A stretch of 64,000 nt of DNA, taken from the NCBI RefSeq assembly GCF_001540865.1, contig NC_033621.1:14574716-14638715 (forward strand), written 5' to 3'. This DNA comes from Ananas comosus (taxonomy: Eukaryota > Streptophyta > Magnoliopsida > Poales > Bromeliaceae). Made by a program: the position numbers and the translations under genes. Shown here one piece after another: positions 35,973 through 45,887 of the stretch. Each line of letters starts with the position of its first letter. Positions within the stretch are counted from its first letter, which is position 1. Under the pieces are notes generated by a model. It saw only the letters and a program-made list of their open reading frames with translations. It was not told the DNA's origin and searched no databases.

Positions 35973-36660
35973 TACGGAGGTAGAGTCGGGCCTAGGCATG
36001 GCACCGGTACTATAGAACCCGGGTAGGCCAGCCTGACCCGGCATCATGAGCCATGCTGAACCACTTCAACTGAGCGCGTTGCTCCGACACGGCACGGCCT
36101 GTTACAGTCTTGGGCCATGCCTTTCATGCCAGTACGGCCCGGCTTTAGGACTTGGGGAACCAAGGCGCGCCCTACGGCCCTTGGAGAGTTGGGGAGCCAT
36201 CTCCTCCAACTCTCCAAGTTGGATCTTGGGACTTGGGGCTCCCAAGGGTGAGAAAGAGAAGGGCTTAGGGCCCTAGGCCCTTTTTGGTAGATAGGTCCAT
36301 CTCACAAACGTTTCCGAATCTTTTCTAAAAATTTTAAAACTTTGTAAAATTTTAAAATTATTTTAAAAATCTATTACTTTAGAAATTTTTTAATAAATTT
36401 GATTTCTTTGGCTAACATAATAGGAAGAGAAAATTATTTTAATTTTTTATTTTTTAAATATTTTATATTTTTTAAAATTTTAAAAATTAAAGGGCCTACA
36501 CAGAGACCAGCCCGGCCCATTACGGTTCGTGCCATTTGGGCCGAAAGGCCGTGCAGGCAGGGCGGTTATAAAATCTGGTCGGTCCTGTACGGTCCGGCCC
36601 AAAATTTTAACAGGGCTTGGCTAGGCCGAACCCTGGCCCAGTTCGGCCTAGGTGTCCCTA
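35973..36660. mobile_element. hAT-like element shared by both arms (left copy)
   Basis: Flanked by CCTACATG (35965-35972) and CCTACGTG (36661-36668). Ends TACGGAGGTAGAGTCGGGCC and, on the minus strand, TAGGGACACCTAGGCCGAAC. The GC-rich subterminal zones have GGCACGGCC words; the centre is AT-rich. The right-arm copy is 55483-56114. No transposase. Confidence 0.7.
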
Positions 36661-37365
36661 CCTACGTGCACATGTTATGAGGTCATGTGACCTTAATTAG
36701 GATTCAAAATTGTAGAAGATATTTTATATTATTCAAAGCCAAAATTAATTTATCATCTACGACCCTTATGCCAATTGAAAGATCTATATCACCAACAATA
36801 ATAAATACATATTAATATCCATAATCGTAAATAGAGTCGGAAATAACGTTTAGAGTGTTATAGGAAAAAACTTTTGATCAATATGCAGACACGAAAAATT
36901 CGACTTAGGGGTTGAATATCACTAACCATATGTCTTTTATATAAAGTTCAAATTGACTTCGTACCAAAATCTGATTAGTATTCTATTTAATTTAAAAGAT
37001 AGATAGAAAATAAATAAAATATACCATATCAAGCAGTTTTATATATGTTAGAATTGATCTTTATTTATAATAAATCAAAAACTAAATATGATTAATTATG
37101 TCAGATTTATGAAATTTTAATATTTGAGAATAAATTATACCATTAAAAAAAAATTATACTGTTTGAGACTAAATTATACTATTTGATACTTAAATTGACT
37201 ATTTAATAAGTTGCAACTTAGTCTTAAATAATTTAAGGTGGTGCAACTTAAGTCTCAAACAATACAACTTCATCCCAAAGTAGTGCAACGTACATCCATT
37301 TTACATGGTGAAATTTAATCTTAAATAGATTTAAACGGTGTAGCTTAACCTCGAACAATGCAACT

Positions 37366-38178
37366 GTTGGAAAAACTTTCTGATCTTTTATTATAATATT
37401 CTTTAAAACCAATTCAAAATTTAATTACAGGTTTAGAAAAATTCCGAAACGAAATTAAATAACAAATACGGTAAAGAAAATGTTTAGATAAGGCCTGTGG
37501 ATTGAGGTATGCAGAGCACTGTCCTAGAAGCGAAATTGCCCCTCCACATGCAAGGCTTCCCGGCAATTACTCCTAGCGATACAACGACCACGTTCCACCT
37601 CGTTGGCACGCTTCCAAGGTGGCGTAAGACGAACCCAACTAGCTTCAGATCCAGCAAAAGAAAACTCGGCGAAAAATCAGAAAGTAGAAAAAGGCGAGAG
37701 GCTTTAGGTATGCTCGGGTTATTAATTAACTCGTGTAGCCTCGCCCTATATTTATAACCTAGGCGAGAATCTTGCTTCAATACGTCAAATCCGTGTATAA
37801 CAAAATAAGCCTAAGATTACACGGATAAAGATAAGGATTAGGATTAGTAAAAAGATAAGTATTAAAATAAAGATAAAACCGACAAAATAAAATAAACCGG
37901 GTAAATGGATCGCGCGCGCCGGCTGCGGCCCGGTCCGGCTCGGCTCATGCCGTGCATGTATTTAAACGAGAGCATTGCTCTCATTTTCTTCCAAATAGCT
38001 AGGTTGAGAATAAAGCAATATATAAAAACAACAAACACCCTTTCGGTTTACAATGTGGGACTAAACATCACATATGGATATTTTAGTTGGGCTCCCCAAG
38101 CAGCTCATTAACAATTACTGGGCTCTCAAGAGGTTTTAATAAGTTTTCAATCATAACAAATCCAATAAAATCCAATAG
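37366..38178 (-). mobile_element. Left-arm-specific insertion, probably a solo LTR
   Basis: Absent from the right arm, where the flanks join directly (inverse reads ACAACTACGTCTTAAACGAT). CAACT (37361-37365) and CAATT (38179-38183) act as a 5-bp target duplication. A minus-strand TATA-like TTATAAATATAGGGC lies near 37755. Termini by this reading are GTTGG...ATAG rather than TG...CA, so the exact class is uncertain. The 98-codon minus frame at 37484-37780 is not a recognisable protein. Confidence 0.55.
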
Positions 38179-38183
38179 CAATT

Positions 38184-39090
38184 ATGTCTTAAACGATGCA
38201 ACTTTTTTTTCTTTTTTCTTCTCTATTTCTTAGCCTTTTCTACCGTGACCACAATATATAAGCCCTCCAAGAAGAAGAAAAATATATTTTTCCATTATTT
38301 TTTCTTTTATTTCTTTTTTCTTCCTTTTCTTTTCTTCATTTTTTTTCTTCATTTTCCTCACTTTCTGCATTCTTTTTTGTTATCATGTCTTCTCCCTCGC
38401 TGTCTGCCGCAGTAGCCACCCCTGCCTTTTACGCACTTTTCCTCTCCGCCCTCCTCAAAGCATGCATGTGCCACCCTCGTTGCCGTCACCATCCATGATC
38501 ACGCCGTCCACCACAATCTCACCTCTCTGATTGTGTCATATCCAAGCCCCCGCCTTAATCTGGTGAAAATTTATTAGCAGTCATAGTTTTTGGTTTTGTT
38601 GATATCGCCGCCTGAGTCGATGGAGGTATGGGCAAGATAGGCGAGAGGAGTATGGTCTTGACGTGAAGACAATAGAGAAGGAGAGAAAAGAGGCGAGAGG
38701 AGAAAGAAAGGAAAGGAGAAGATGAGGAGGAAGACGAAGAGAGAGGAGAAAAACGAAAAGAGAGAAACGAGAGAAAACGAGGAATAAGAGTATTTTGATT
38801 AGTTTATTAAAAATTCAGATCGTATATGCAAAATTCAAAAAAAAAAGATGTATTTTTACAAAAATGCAAAACGGGTAAAATTTTTATGCATATTGGCCAA
38901 ATAATTTTATGGATAACTTCTTAGTATCCCATAATTTCATTAATATCTTTTCGGAGTTAATAATATGATATATGCTCTTGAAGATATAAAAAATAATCAT
39001 GACTGTCCTTACAATTTAAAGCACATTCAAAATTAAGTTAATATTTTTAAATACCATTTTTCCCTCATATCTCTCGTCAATACTAGTAGT
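38184..39090. repeat. Shared arm segment with polypyrimidine/polypurine runs
   Basis: Matches the inverse of 53885-54780. It holds a TTTTTTCTTC-rich run (38200-38370) and a GAGAGGAGAAAG run (38640-38780). A potential short reading frame starts ATG at 38384; the right-arm version reads 65 codons while the left carries a 4-bp insertion that breaks it. No known gene. Confidence 0.55.
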
Positions 39091-40315
39091 TTAATTTGAT
39101 TTCGATGATAGATTTTGTTTTCTTATTTAGCTGAAAAAAATGACATAAATGACATAAATGACATCACTATAAGTGTCCTTTTTGTTAGTTGGCAAAAAAG
39201 ATTAAGCTTTGTCAAAAAAAAAAATTGTCAATCCAAACCAATAAAATTTGAGGGCGGGTTTTCGCAATATAGTTGAGGTGTCTCCATAAATTTTTACTTT
39301 AGGATTAGTGAGAACAAGCTTCTCATTTTTAAAAGTTAAACAAAATCTAACAATTTATTAAGTTAGTAACCAATGGTAAGGTTATTTATGATAATTTAGT
39401 ACGATTGGAGGGTTTCCGTGAAATTTTAAATTTTATAGGAGCAGGCCACCAACTAGCCAAGACAAAGAATTGTTATAAACGTAACACGGTTTATATATAC
39501 ACTATCAGCTCCCTCCCTCCTTTAGGCTAAAGTACAAAAAAAAGTTTATATAAATATCTGCTTTTGTATTTTATTTTTCTATCTTTCAAAAATATTTTAT
39601 TTGTTTTTTAAAAAATTGAAATTATTGTACATAAACAGGTATCGTTACTATTTTGCTACTATTTTGTATATAAAGTATGTACCACCGACGGTCGAGTAAC
39701 TTATTAAGATATCAATTAATGCATAAGAATTTATTTTTCGGTCAAATTAATTTTAAAAATAAAATGGATATTTTAGCAGTTATTTAGTTGTAACAGTATA
39801 ATGTATTTATAGAATGGTGACGAAATAGTAATAGCACGAGTTAATTAGTGCTACAATTTTAAATTTTGAGTTAATAAAATAAAATTTTAAAAAATATATG
39901 GTAGAGTAGAAAAATAAATATTTATAAGTATTTATGAAGTTCAGCAGCCAGACTATGATTTCGTTTGGGATTGCGGGGAGATTACGTTACATGCGGTAAG
40001 AAACGACGATGAAAAAATATCCTAGCTTGTTTGTTTTCGTACGTAATATTGCGTTCCGTATATTGTAATTAGTCGGTTACGATATATTTTCTGCGGTCCT
40101 ATTGGAGAACGTAGAAACAAATCCGCATATACTTTTTCTCAACTCCATTCTATTTAATAGCTTTAGATCCACCTCATTACCAAACTAAGCCTATATTTAG
40201 AAGTACGAAAGGTTTACTATTATTAACTTTCTAGTCAATAAATTCTTTTGGCTCTTAAATCATGCACAATAGAAAGAAAAAATATGCGACAAAAAAATTT
40301 ACGAGCACCGAAACT
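39091..40315. other. Left-arm segment without right-arm counterpart
   Basis: AT-rich intergenic sequence that replaces the foldback structure present at the same place on the right (52280-53880). It contains the F3 MITE at 39958-40192. No gene seen. Confidence 0.55.
39958..40192. mobile_element. MITE family F3 copy b, upstream of NHL gene
   Basis: Inverse of the element at 14749-14995: left TTTCGTTTGGGATTGCGGG, right CATTACCAAACTAAGCC. It lies about 450 bp upstream of the TATA box of the NHL gene at 40795. Confidence 0.5.
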
Positions 40316-40643
40316 TTTAAAAACAATCCAGTTAAACTCGAATTTATGCATCATATATATAAAAATAAAAACAAGGAAAAAGAAATGAAGGAGAAATGCC
40401 ACGAAGGCCATTTAGGCGCGTTGTCTTGACCACGCCCCACACCTGTCCGAGTGTCAATTCCCACCATTTCGAAATACTAGACGTAGTAACCAATCCAAAC
40501 GCGTTAACATCCATGTATACTACCAAATTAAAACCAAAGCCGCAGCTATTCACGACTCTTCAATACTTTAATTTCCCCTTCGGAAACTTCTCCTCCCATT
40601 CTCCATATATAGATCCCCGCGTAACTCTCTCTCTCTCTCTCTC

Positions 40644-40651
40644 TATAAATA
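40644..40651 (+). promoter_or_regulatory. TATA box for NHL gene at 40795
   Basis: TATAAATA lies 151 bp before the ATG, between two (CT)n tracts. The second tract (40751-40790) lies in the presumed leader just before the start codon. The mirror copy is at 51944-51951. Confidence 0.55.
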
Positions 40652-40748
40652 TATAAATAGATCCCACTTGATCCTCATATCCTATCCTCTCCAAACCCAT
40701 TAATCAACATCTCTCTCTAATTAGTTATCTCCTCTTTAGTTCGCACAG

Positions 40749-40794
<46 letters not shown>

Positions 40795-41472
40795 ATGGCT
40801 GACGCGAAGCAAGCCAACCTAAGCGGCGCCTACTACGGCCCGCCGATCCCCCCGCAGAACACGTACCGCAGCGTCGGCCGCAGCTCCGGCTGCAACCCCT
40901 GCGCCTGCCTCTTCTGCACCCTCTTCAAGCTCATCTTCTCCATCGTCGTCATCCTCGGCATCATCGTCCTCGTCGTCTGGCTCGTCATCCGCCCCTACGG
41001 CCTCAAAGCCCACGCCGAGTCCGCCGCCCTCACGCAGTTCGCCCTCTCCTCCTCCAACACCCTCGACTTCAACCTCACCGTCGACATCGCCGTCCGCAAC
41101 CGCAACAAGAGGATCGGCATCTACTACGACTACATCGAAAGCCAAGCGTTCTACGACGGCGACCGCTTCGGCTTCGAGCTGCTGCCGCCCTTCTACCAGG
41201 GCCACAAGACGACCAGCGAAATTAAGCCCGTGTTCCAGGGGACGCAGCTGATGCTCGGGAACTCGGTTTCGACGACCTACAACACAGAAAAAGGTAAAGG
41301 GTTTTACAACGTCGACGTGAAGGTGTACACTAAGCTCAGGCTCAAGATATGGATCTTTAAGATTCACCATGTTAATCCCACGATTAAGTGCACTTTGAGC
41401 TTACCTGTTCCCAGCAACACGAGCTCAACGTCCACGGTGAATTTGGGGACCGATTGTGACGTGGACTACTAA
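40795..41472 (+). CDS. NDR1/HIN1-like (LEA_2) protein, left copy
   Basis: 225 residues, intronless, and the most canonical NHL protein in the window. YYGPPIPPQ is at 13-21. A cysteine-rich patch (C33, C36, C38, C41; possible acylation sites) precedes the membrane anchor at about 45-66. The LEA_2 domain spans about 90-200, with RNRNKRIGIYYD at 101-112 (RNPNKR in most relatives), YQGHK at 134-138 and an IKC motif at 197-199. The C-terminal tail is polar, rich in S and T. The family localises to the plasma membrane with the LEA_2 domain outside and is linked to defence and stress signalling. The ATG follows a (CT)n leader with a TATA box 151 bp upstream; an AATAAA signal is at 41629-41634. The same protein, residue for residue, is encoded at 51123-51800 on the opposite strand. 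Confidence 0.92.
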   Translation: MADAKQANLSGAYYGPPIPPQNTYRSVGRSSGCNPCACLFCTLFKLIFSIVVILGIIVLVVWLVIRPYGLKAHAESAALTQFALSSSNTLDFNLTVDIAVRNRNKRIGIYYDYIESQAFYDGDRFGFELLPPFYQGHKTTSEIKPVFQGTQLMLGNSVSTTYNTEKGKGFYNVDVKVYTKLRLKIWIFKIHHVNPTIKCTLSLPVPSNTSSTSTVNLGTDCDVDY

Positions 41473-41628
41473 TTAATACGTAAACATATATATTAGCTAT
41501 ATATATTTCTATTTGTTGATTCTTTTTGTTTTTTCGCTTATTTTATGAGAGAGTATTTATTTATATATATGTTGGTTGTATGGAGATATTTGTACACTTT
41601 TTTGTATATTTACAGCACGAGATGAGTG

Positions 41629-41634
41629 AATAAA
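41629..41634 (+). terminator. Polyadenylation signal
   Basis: AATAAA 157 bp after the stop codon of the NHL gene. The mirrored signal lies at 50961-50966. Confidence 0.5.
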
Positions 41635-42269
41635 TTGATGTTTTATTAAGTGGGTTGGTCATGTTATATTAATTATGTGGATGGTGATCGAATGATGGTG
41701 ATGGACTATTGACTTATTCAGTAGTTTGACAAATTTAAACACGACTTATCGAGATTACTTCGCTAATAAGGCGTGTGGCAAAGTCACAGTTTACTCAGTA
41801 AGAACACCGACACGTGTCGATCATACAAGTATAAATGGAGGTTTGGACAGCAAAATTAACTATTGCATTCTCCTAGGTTAGGTGAATTTGATTTATAATT
41901 TATTTATGTCAATAAATCAAACGCAATTAATTTTTTTTCGCACTGAAAGTACCAACATGGCCACGGCACTACGACTATAAAATTCTAAAAATCTTGTAGG
42001 AATACTGGATGTTTTATTTAGATTTTTTTTGTTAAAAAAATTTACAAGTTTTGTAATTTTGTAAAGCTGATTTGTATTATTTTGGTTTCTCCGATTTAGC
42101 CCCATATTATTATATTCTTTTCAGAACACTCTTATTTATGTATAAAATACGTATAGAAATGATCACCTGCATGTTGGTTGCACTCGATGAGGCATACAAC
42201 TCACTATTTTGCCCGGATGTTGGAAATAGAAGTCGTTATTCGCTCTTGTCGTTGTTTGTTCCGCGAAAA

Positions 42270-43532
42270 ATTCAAAAATTGGCCGTCCAAGATGGACCCC
42301 GGATATGTCTCCTAGTTTTAATGGGATATTATCGACGGTTTGTTAGGGGATTCTCCAAGATCGCTTCCACTTTAACCCGTTTGACTCGGAAGGAGAAAAG
42401 TTCCAATGGATGCCTAAGTGCTAGCAGAGATTTGAGGAGCTCAAAAATAGTCTAACATGCACCAATGCTTGCATTGCCGAGCCAAGAGGAGGATTTCGTG
42501 ATATATTGCGATGCTTCTCAGGTCGGTTTGGGCTGCGTGCTTATGCAGAAGGACTGAGTTATCACTTATGTGTTGCGGTAGCTCAAAAGTTATGAAAAAA
42601 ATTATTCTACACACGATCTTGAGTTGACGGCCATGCCCTGAAGCTTTGAAGGCATTACCTATATTGGGCGCGCACTACAACAAAAATTGTCTATAGCGAC
42701 ACTTTTAAATGTAGGTACATGTCAAAAAAGTGCTGCTAGCTAAAATTACCGACACTTTTAAAAAGTGTTGCTATATATGGGTTCGCTAGGTATATAGTGA
42801 CAGTTAAAGAGTGTCGCTATAACCTAAAAGAGTGCTGCTAATTTACCAACACTTATTTAAGCATTTAGCAACCGCCGAAACTCTATCTCGTTGGCTGCGG
42901 TGGCAGAGGAGGACGACAGGAAAGGCTCTTCGTCTAGAATTTCAGTGGATTGATTGAAGAGAGAAGAAAAGATGGTAATTGATTTTTTTTTTTCTTTTAT
43001 GTTTGTAATTGGGCCAAATGGACTGGGTGTGGTGGGTTGAGTAGAGTAATCTTTTATTTTTGATTGGATTGAGCTTTATATTTAGGTATTAGTAGATATT
43101 TTTTTAAGTTTTAGGATAAATGGGACACTTACTCAAAAGTGTCCCAAACATGTGTCCCTATAACCTAATTCTGTTGTAGTGGATTGCCAGGTGTATACCG
43201 ACCACTAAAGCCTCAAATATCTATTCATACAGAAGGAATTAAATCCGAGGCAAAAACGGTGACTCCTAAAGAACTACGACTTCTCTATCCAATACCATCC
43301 AGGAAAGGCAAATATAGTGGCTAATGCTTTGAGCAGGAAGAACACTCATGCAGAGTTGTTGATGCTGATCACCAAGCAGGACCGCTTGGTGGAGGAATTT
43401 CGACGGCTAGAGTTAGAGGTGGTACCCTCGAGCATAGTTGCTCTGTTTTTCATCTTATGTTATAACTCACCTTGGCGAACAGGATTAAGGAAGGGCCAAG
43501 GACAGATTAGCATAACTTGGACCTATAAGCAC
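42270..43532 (+). pseudogene. Ty3/gypsy RT-RNase H remnant
   Basis: Translation in shifting frames gives GYYRRFVRGFSKIA...TRLTRK (from 42324; end of reverse transcriptase), then LPSQEEDFVIYCDASQVGLG (about 42470-42535; RNase H core), HDLELTAM, and after an inserted MITE YTDH.SLKYLF and YHPGKAN.VANALSRK near 43300-43340. These are standard gypsy pol motifs in the right order. Frameshifts, stops (for example after LMQKD) and a CACTA MITE at 42673-43181 break it. The first ~195 bp lie in the identical core of the inverted duplication and recur at 50131-50325; the rest exists only here. It ends where a CACTA terminus starts at 43533. Confidence 0.8.
42673..43181. mobile_element. CACTA-type MITE, copy 2 (in gypsy remnant)
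   Basis: CACTACAACAAAAATTG at the left and ATTCTGTTGTAGTG at the right, 509 bp. It is alignable throughout with 29840-30332. It interrupts the RNase H coding sequence. The 3-bp flanks (GCG, GAT) do not match, so the duplication has decayed or a border was altered. Confidence 0.75.
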
Positions 43533-44203
43533 CACTACAGGAAAAGGCGCTTGTAGAGGCAGTCATAAAGAGGTAGTTGTGCGACCCGTCTCTAAATTAT
43601 ATGTTAGAGACACATTAGAGGCAATTTTGAAAAACCGCATCTACATCCGAAAAAAAAAATGTAAACTTTTGTCTTTCTCCCCAACTCCCTTCATAAAAAA
43701 AAATCCTAGCTATTTACCCCCAAAAGCAAATCTCCCCTTCCCCCAACCTTCTCGTCCCAAAAAACCCATCCATAGATAGATCCCTTCAACGGCTGTTCCT
43801 CTCGCCGGCTGCCCCGGCGGCGACGACTGCTATTTCCCTGCCGACTGCCACGCTCATCCCGCTCCTAAGCCGTGTTTGCTGAGGTGACATTCCCCCAACC
43901 CAAAAAACTCTCTCGCGTCTACTCCGGCGCCCCCTCCGACCACTCAGGTACGCCTCCCTAACCTTTTCCCCGTGCTTAGGCTTGCGCCTCCCACCCCCCA
44001 GTGCTCAGGCCCCTGCCATAACCCCCGACTCAAGAGTTCAGGCCCGCCCGGCGCCGCGCCTCTCTCCCCCTGCGTTTAGGCCCTCCCCTCCCCCTCCCCT
44101 TCCCCATTTCCGGCATCGGGCCGGCCAACCCACCTCCTAGCAGCGGACCAACTCCGCACGCATCCCCCCGGTAGCGGCGGGCCAACTTCGTGCACGTCTT
44201 CCC
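43533..44203. mobile_element. CACTA-type element, left end (continues after LTR)
   Basis: CACTACAGGAAAAGGCGC is a CACTA-type terminus, followed by subterminal sequence and a C-rich, GC-rich stretch (43790-44200). Host-like GGTAGCGGCGGGCCAACTT before the LTR is continued by GGCAATGGCGAACTC after it (49650), so the LTR 44204-49644 is inserted in it. The right terminus is not found. No transposase is visible. Confidence 0.5.
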
Positions 44204-44932
44204 TGTCACGCCCCGGATTACCACGTTTCTCCCAACAGAACTGCCGTATACATAGGTATTTTCCGTGTATACAAAGTGATAGCTGTACCTGTAAGCAAGT
44301 TATAGCCACAACCACGAGTATAGAGCTACTAAAACTAAAACATGTATATATAAAACTGAAGGTTCATAGTACATACAAAAACTCCGAACCAATACTAACA
44401 TTTCGCTCCAGCGAGTAAACCGGACATAGAGTATGTACATGAACAAAACCCACTACCTCTGACGGGTACTCCGCTAGTACAGCAACCAAGGGTAGGAAGA
44501 ATCTAGCTGGTGACTCCTTTTCTGCGGTCGGAATCAACAACAGCAGCAGCCGCAGCCGCAGACGAAGGCTCTGCAAAAAAGGGTCAACAACTGGGTGTGA
44601 GAACTACTACAAAATAGAGTAGTTCCCAGTAGGTACCGCCACCGACCTCAACGGCTCACCCAATAAGTCTACAGAAAATGTGTGCAAAAGATAGTAAGGA
44701 AAACTGAAAAGAACTCTACAACTACATGCCCCTATACTATCGCTAACTAACACGGACTATCTGTAGATATGAAATGCATCCACTGACCCACTCTCACTAG
44801 CTAGGGACTGCGATACGCCCGTCTCGCCTATCGAAGCTACACTGCACACCACCCACAGGGGTGGCCTGTCCAAGAACACTGTCCAAACAGGACTGGTGCG
44901 ACGACAATGCACGTAAAGCCTCACTTTGACCC

Positions 44933-45232
44933 AATCTCACTAGGGACTGCGATACGCCCGTCCCGGTTGTCGAAGCTGCCCCGTCCACCACTCCGAGGGC
45001 TGCCGGTGGCGAGATCTCACTTGGGACTGTGCTACACCCGTCCCGTCTGCCTAAGCTACACCGTACACCACCCCAAGGGCTGCCAGTAGCGAGATCTCAC
45101 TAGGGACTGTGGTACACCCGTCCCGTCTGCCTAAGCTACACCATACACCACCCCGAGGGCTGCCGGTGGCGAGATCTCACTAGGGATTGTGCTACACCCG
45201 TCCCGTTTGCCTAAGCTTTACCGTACACCACC
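44933..45232. repeat. 80-bp tandem array within family-A LTR
   Basis: GAGATCTCACT starts at 45011, 45091 and 45171, exactly 80 bp apart, with an earlier diverged unit from 44933. Each unit carries TACACCCGTCCCGTCTGCC and CACCCC[AG]AGGGCTGCC. The other family-A copies have a single corresponding unit. Confidence 0.8.
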
Positions 45233-45887
45233 CACTAGAATGACCGTCCAAGTAGAAAGGTCGAACAGGACTACTGTGACTCAATACACGTCACAGCTTC
45301 ACTGAGGGTAGAGAAAGGTGTCGCTAACTACCACTGACCCAACCTCACACGGGCTGCCCAAACGGACTCACCCTGCCTGTATCCAGCTCAAGAACAGTTC
45401 AAACAGAAACTGCAATCTCATCGCACTGAAATCTCATTCCGGAATGGTATTCATGGGCGTGACCCAACAGAGTTTATAAGTGTCTCTGTCGAGTTCATTC
45501 AGACTCTCACAGGTTGTAATCACTGTAAATAGGTTAAATTGATCTAAGTCGCTATAAATGGGTCAAACTGATCTAAGTCACCCATAACTCACGTGCCCTT
45601 AGCACAATCCGATGCAAAAATATAGAAATCTGGGTCCACCGTCAACCCCGACGGCACCTGACAGTCCAACACTGTCTAACTCTACTGTAACCACACACTC
45701 GGCTCCTCAGCGCGAGCGTAAATTCAACCTACACTCATCTGGGTATCCACCTTGCACTAGCAGCGGTGATACAAAAATCTGGATCCACCGTCAACCCCGA
45801 CGGCACCTGACAGTCCAAACGCTACTAAACAACAAGCTCGGCACCTCAGCACGAGCGTAATGTGAGTCTACTCTAAACTGGGTATCC

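Larger units (their letters stand above)
34925..42464 (+). repeat. Large inverted duplication, left arm
   Basis: Collinear, inverted homology with 50131-57200. Anchors include GATAGC[TC]TGGTCAAAATAAC at 34929 (inverse at 57180), a shared SINE, a shared hAT-like element, a shared TCTTCTCCCTCGCTGTCTG block at 38387 (inverse near 54560), and the NHL core. Outside the core the arms show frequent substitutions and small indels; the innermost 2149 bp (40316-42464) are nearly identical. 39091-40315 has no counterpart on the right. Confidence 0.85.
40316..42464 (+). repeat. Nearly identical core of the inverted duplication (left)
   Basis: Every position x matches position 92595 minus x in 50131-52279, with no net indel over 2149 bp. 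Two (CT)n tracts, 19 and 40 bp long, have the same length on both sides. I found only a few substitutions: position 41860 and a cluster at 42291, 42294, 42295 and 42298. It contains the promoter, NHL gene, 3' flank and the start of a gypsy remnant. Confidence 0.9.

Noticed and set aside
37484..37780. 98-codon minus-strand frame and its plus-strand partner
   Set aside because: Inside a solo-LTR-like insertion present in one arm only; no protein features.
40819..41370. 183-codon frame antisense to the NHL gene (also 51225-51776)
   Set aside because: Acidic low-complexity shadow caused by GC-rich third positions of the sense gene.
42072..42269. Upstream part of the 127-codon frame containing gypsy motifs (MYYFGFSDLAPYY...)
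   Set aside because: Only the last part is reverse transcriptase-like. The first part overlaps a dispersed AT-rich repeat and does not resemble pol.
45011..45232. Regularly spaced 80-bp repeats considered as a CRISPR-like array
   Set aside because: Units are contiguous tandem repeats without distinct spacers, in a plant LTR.
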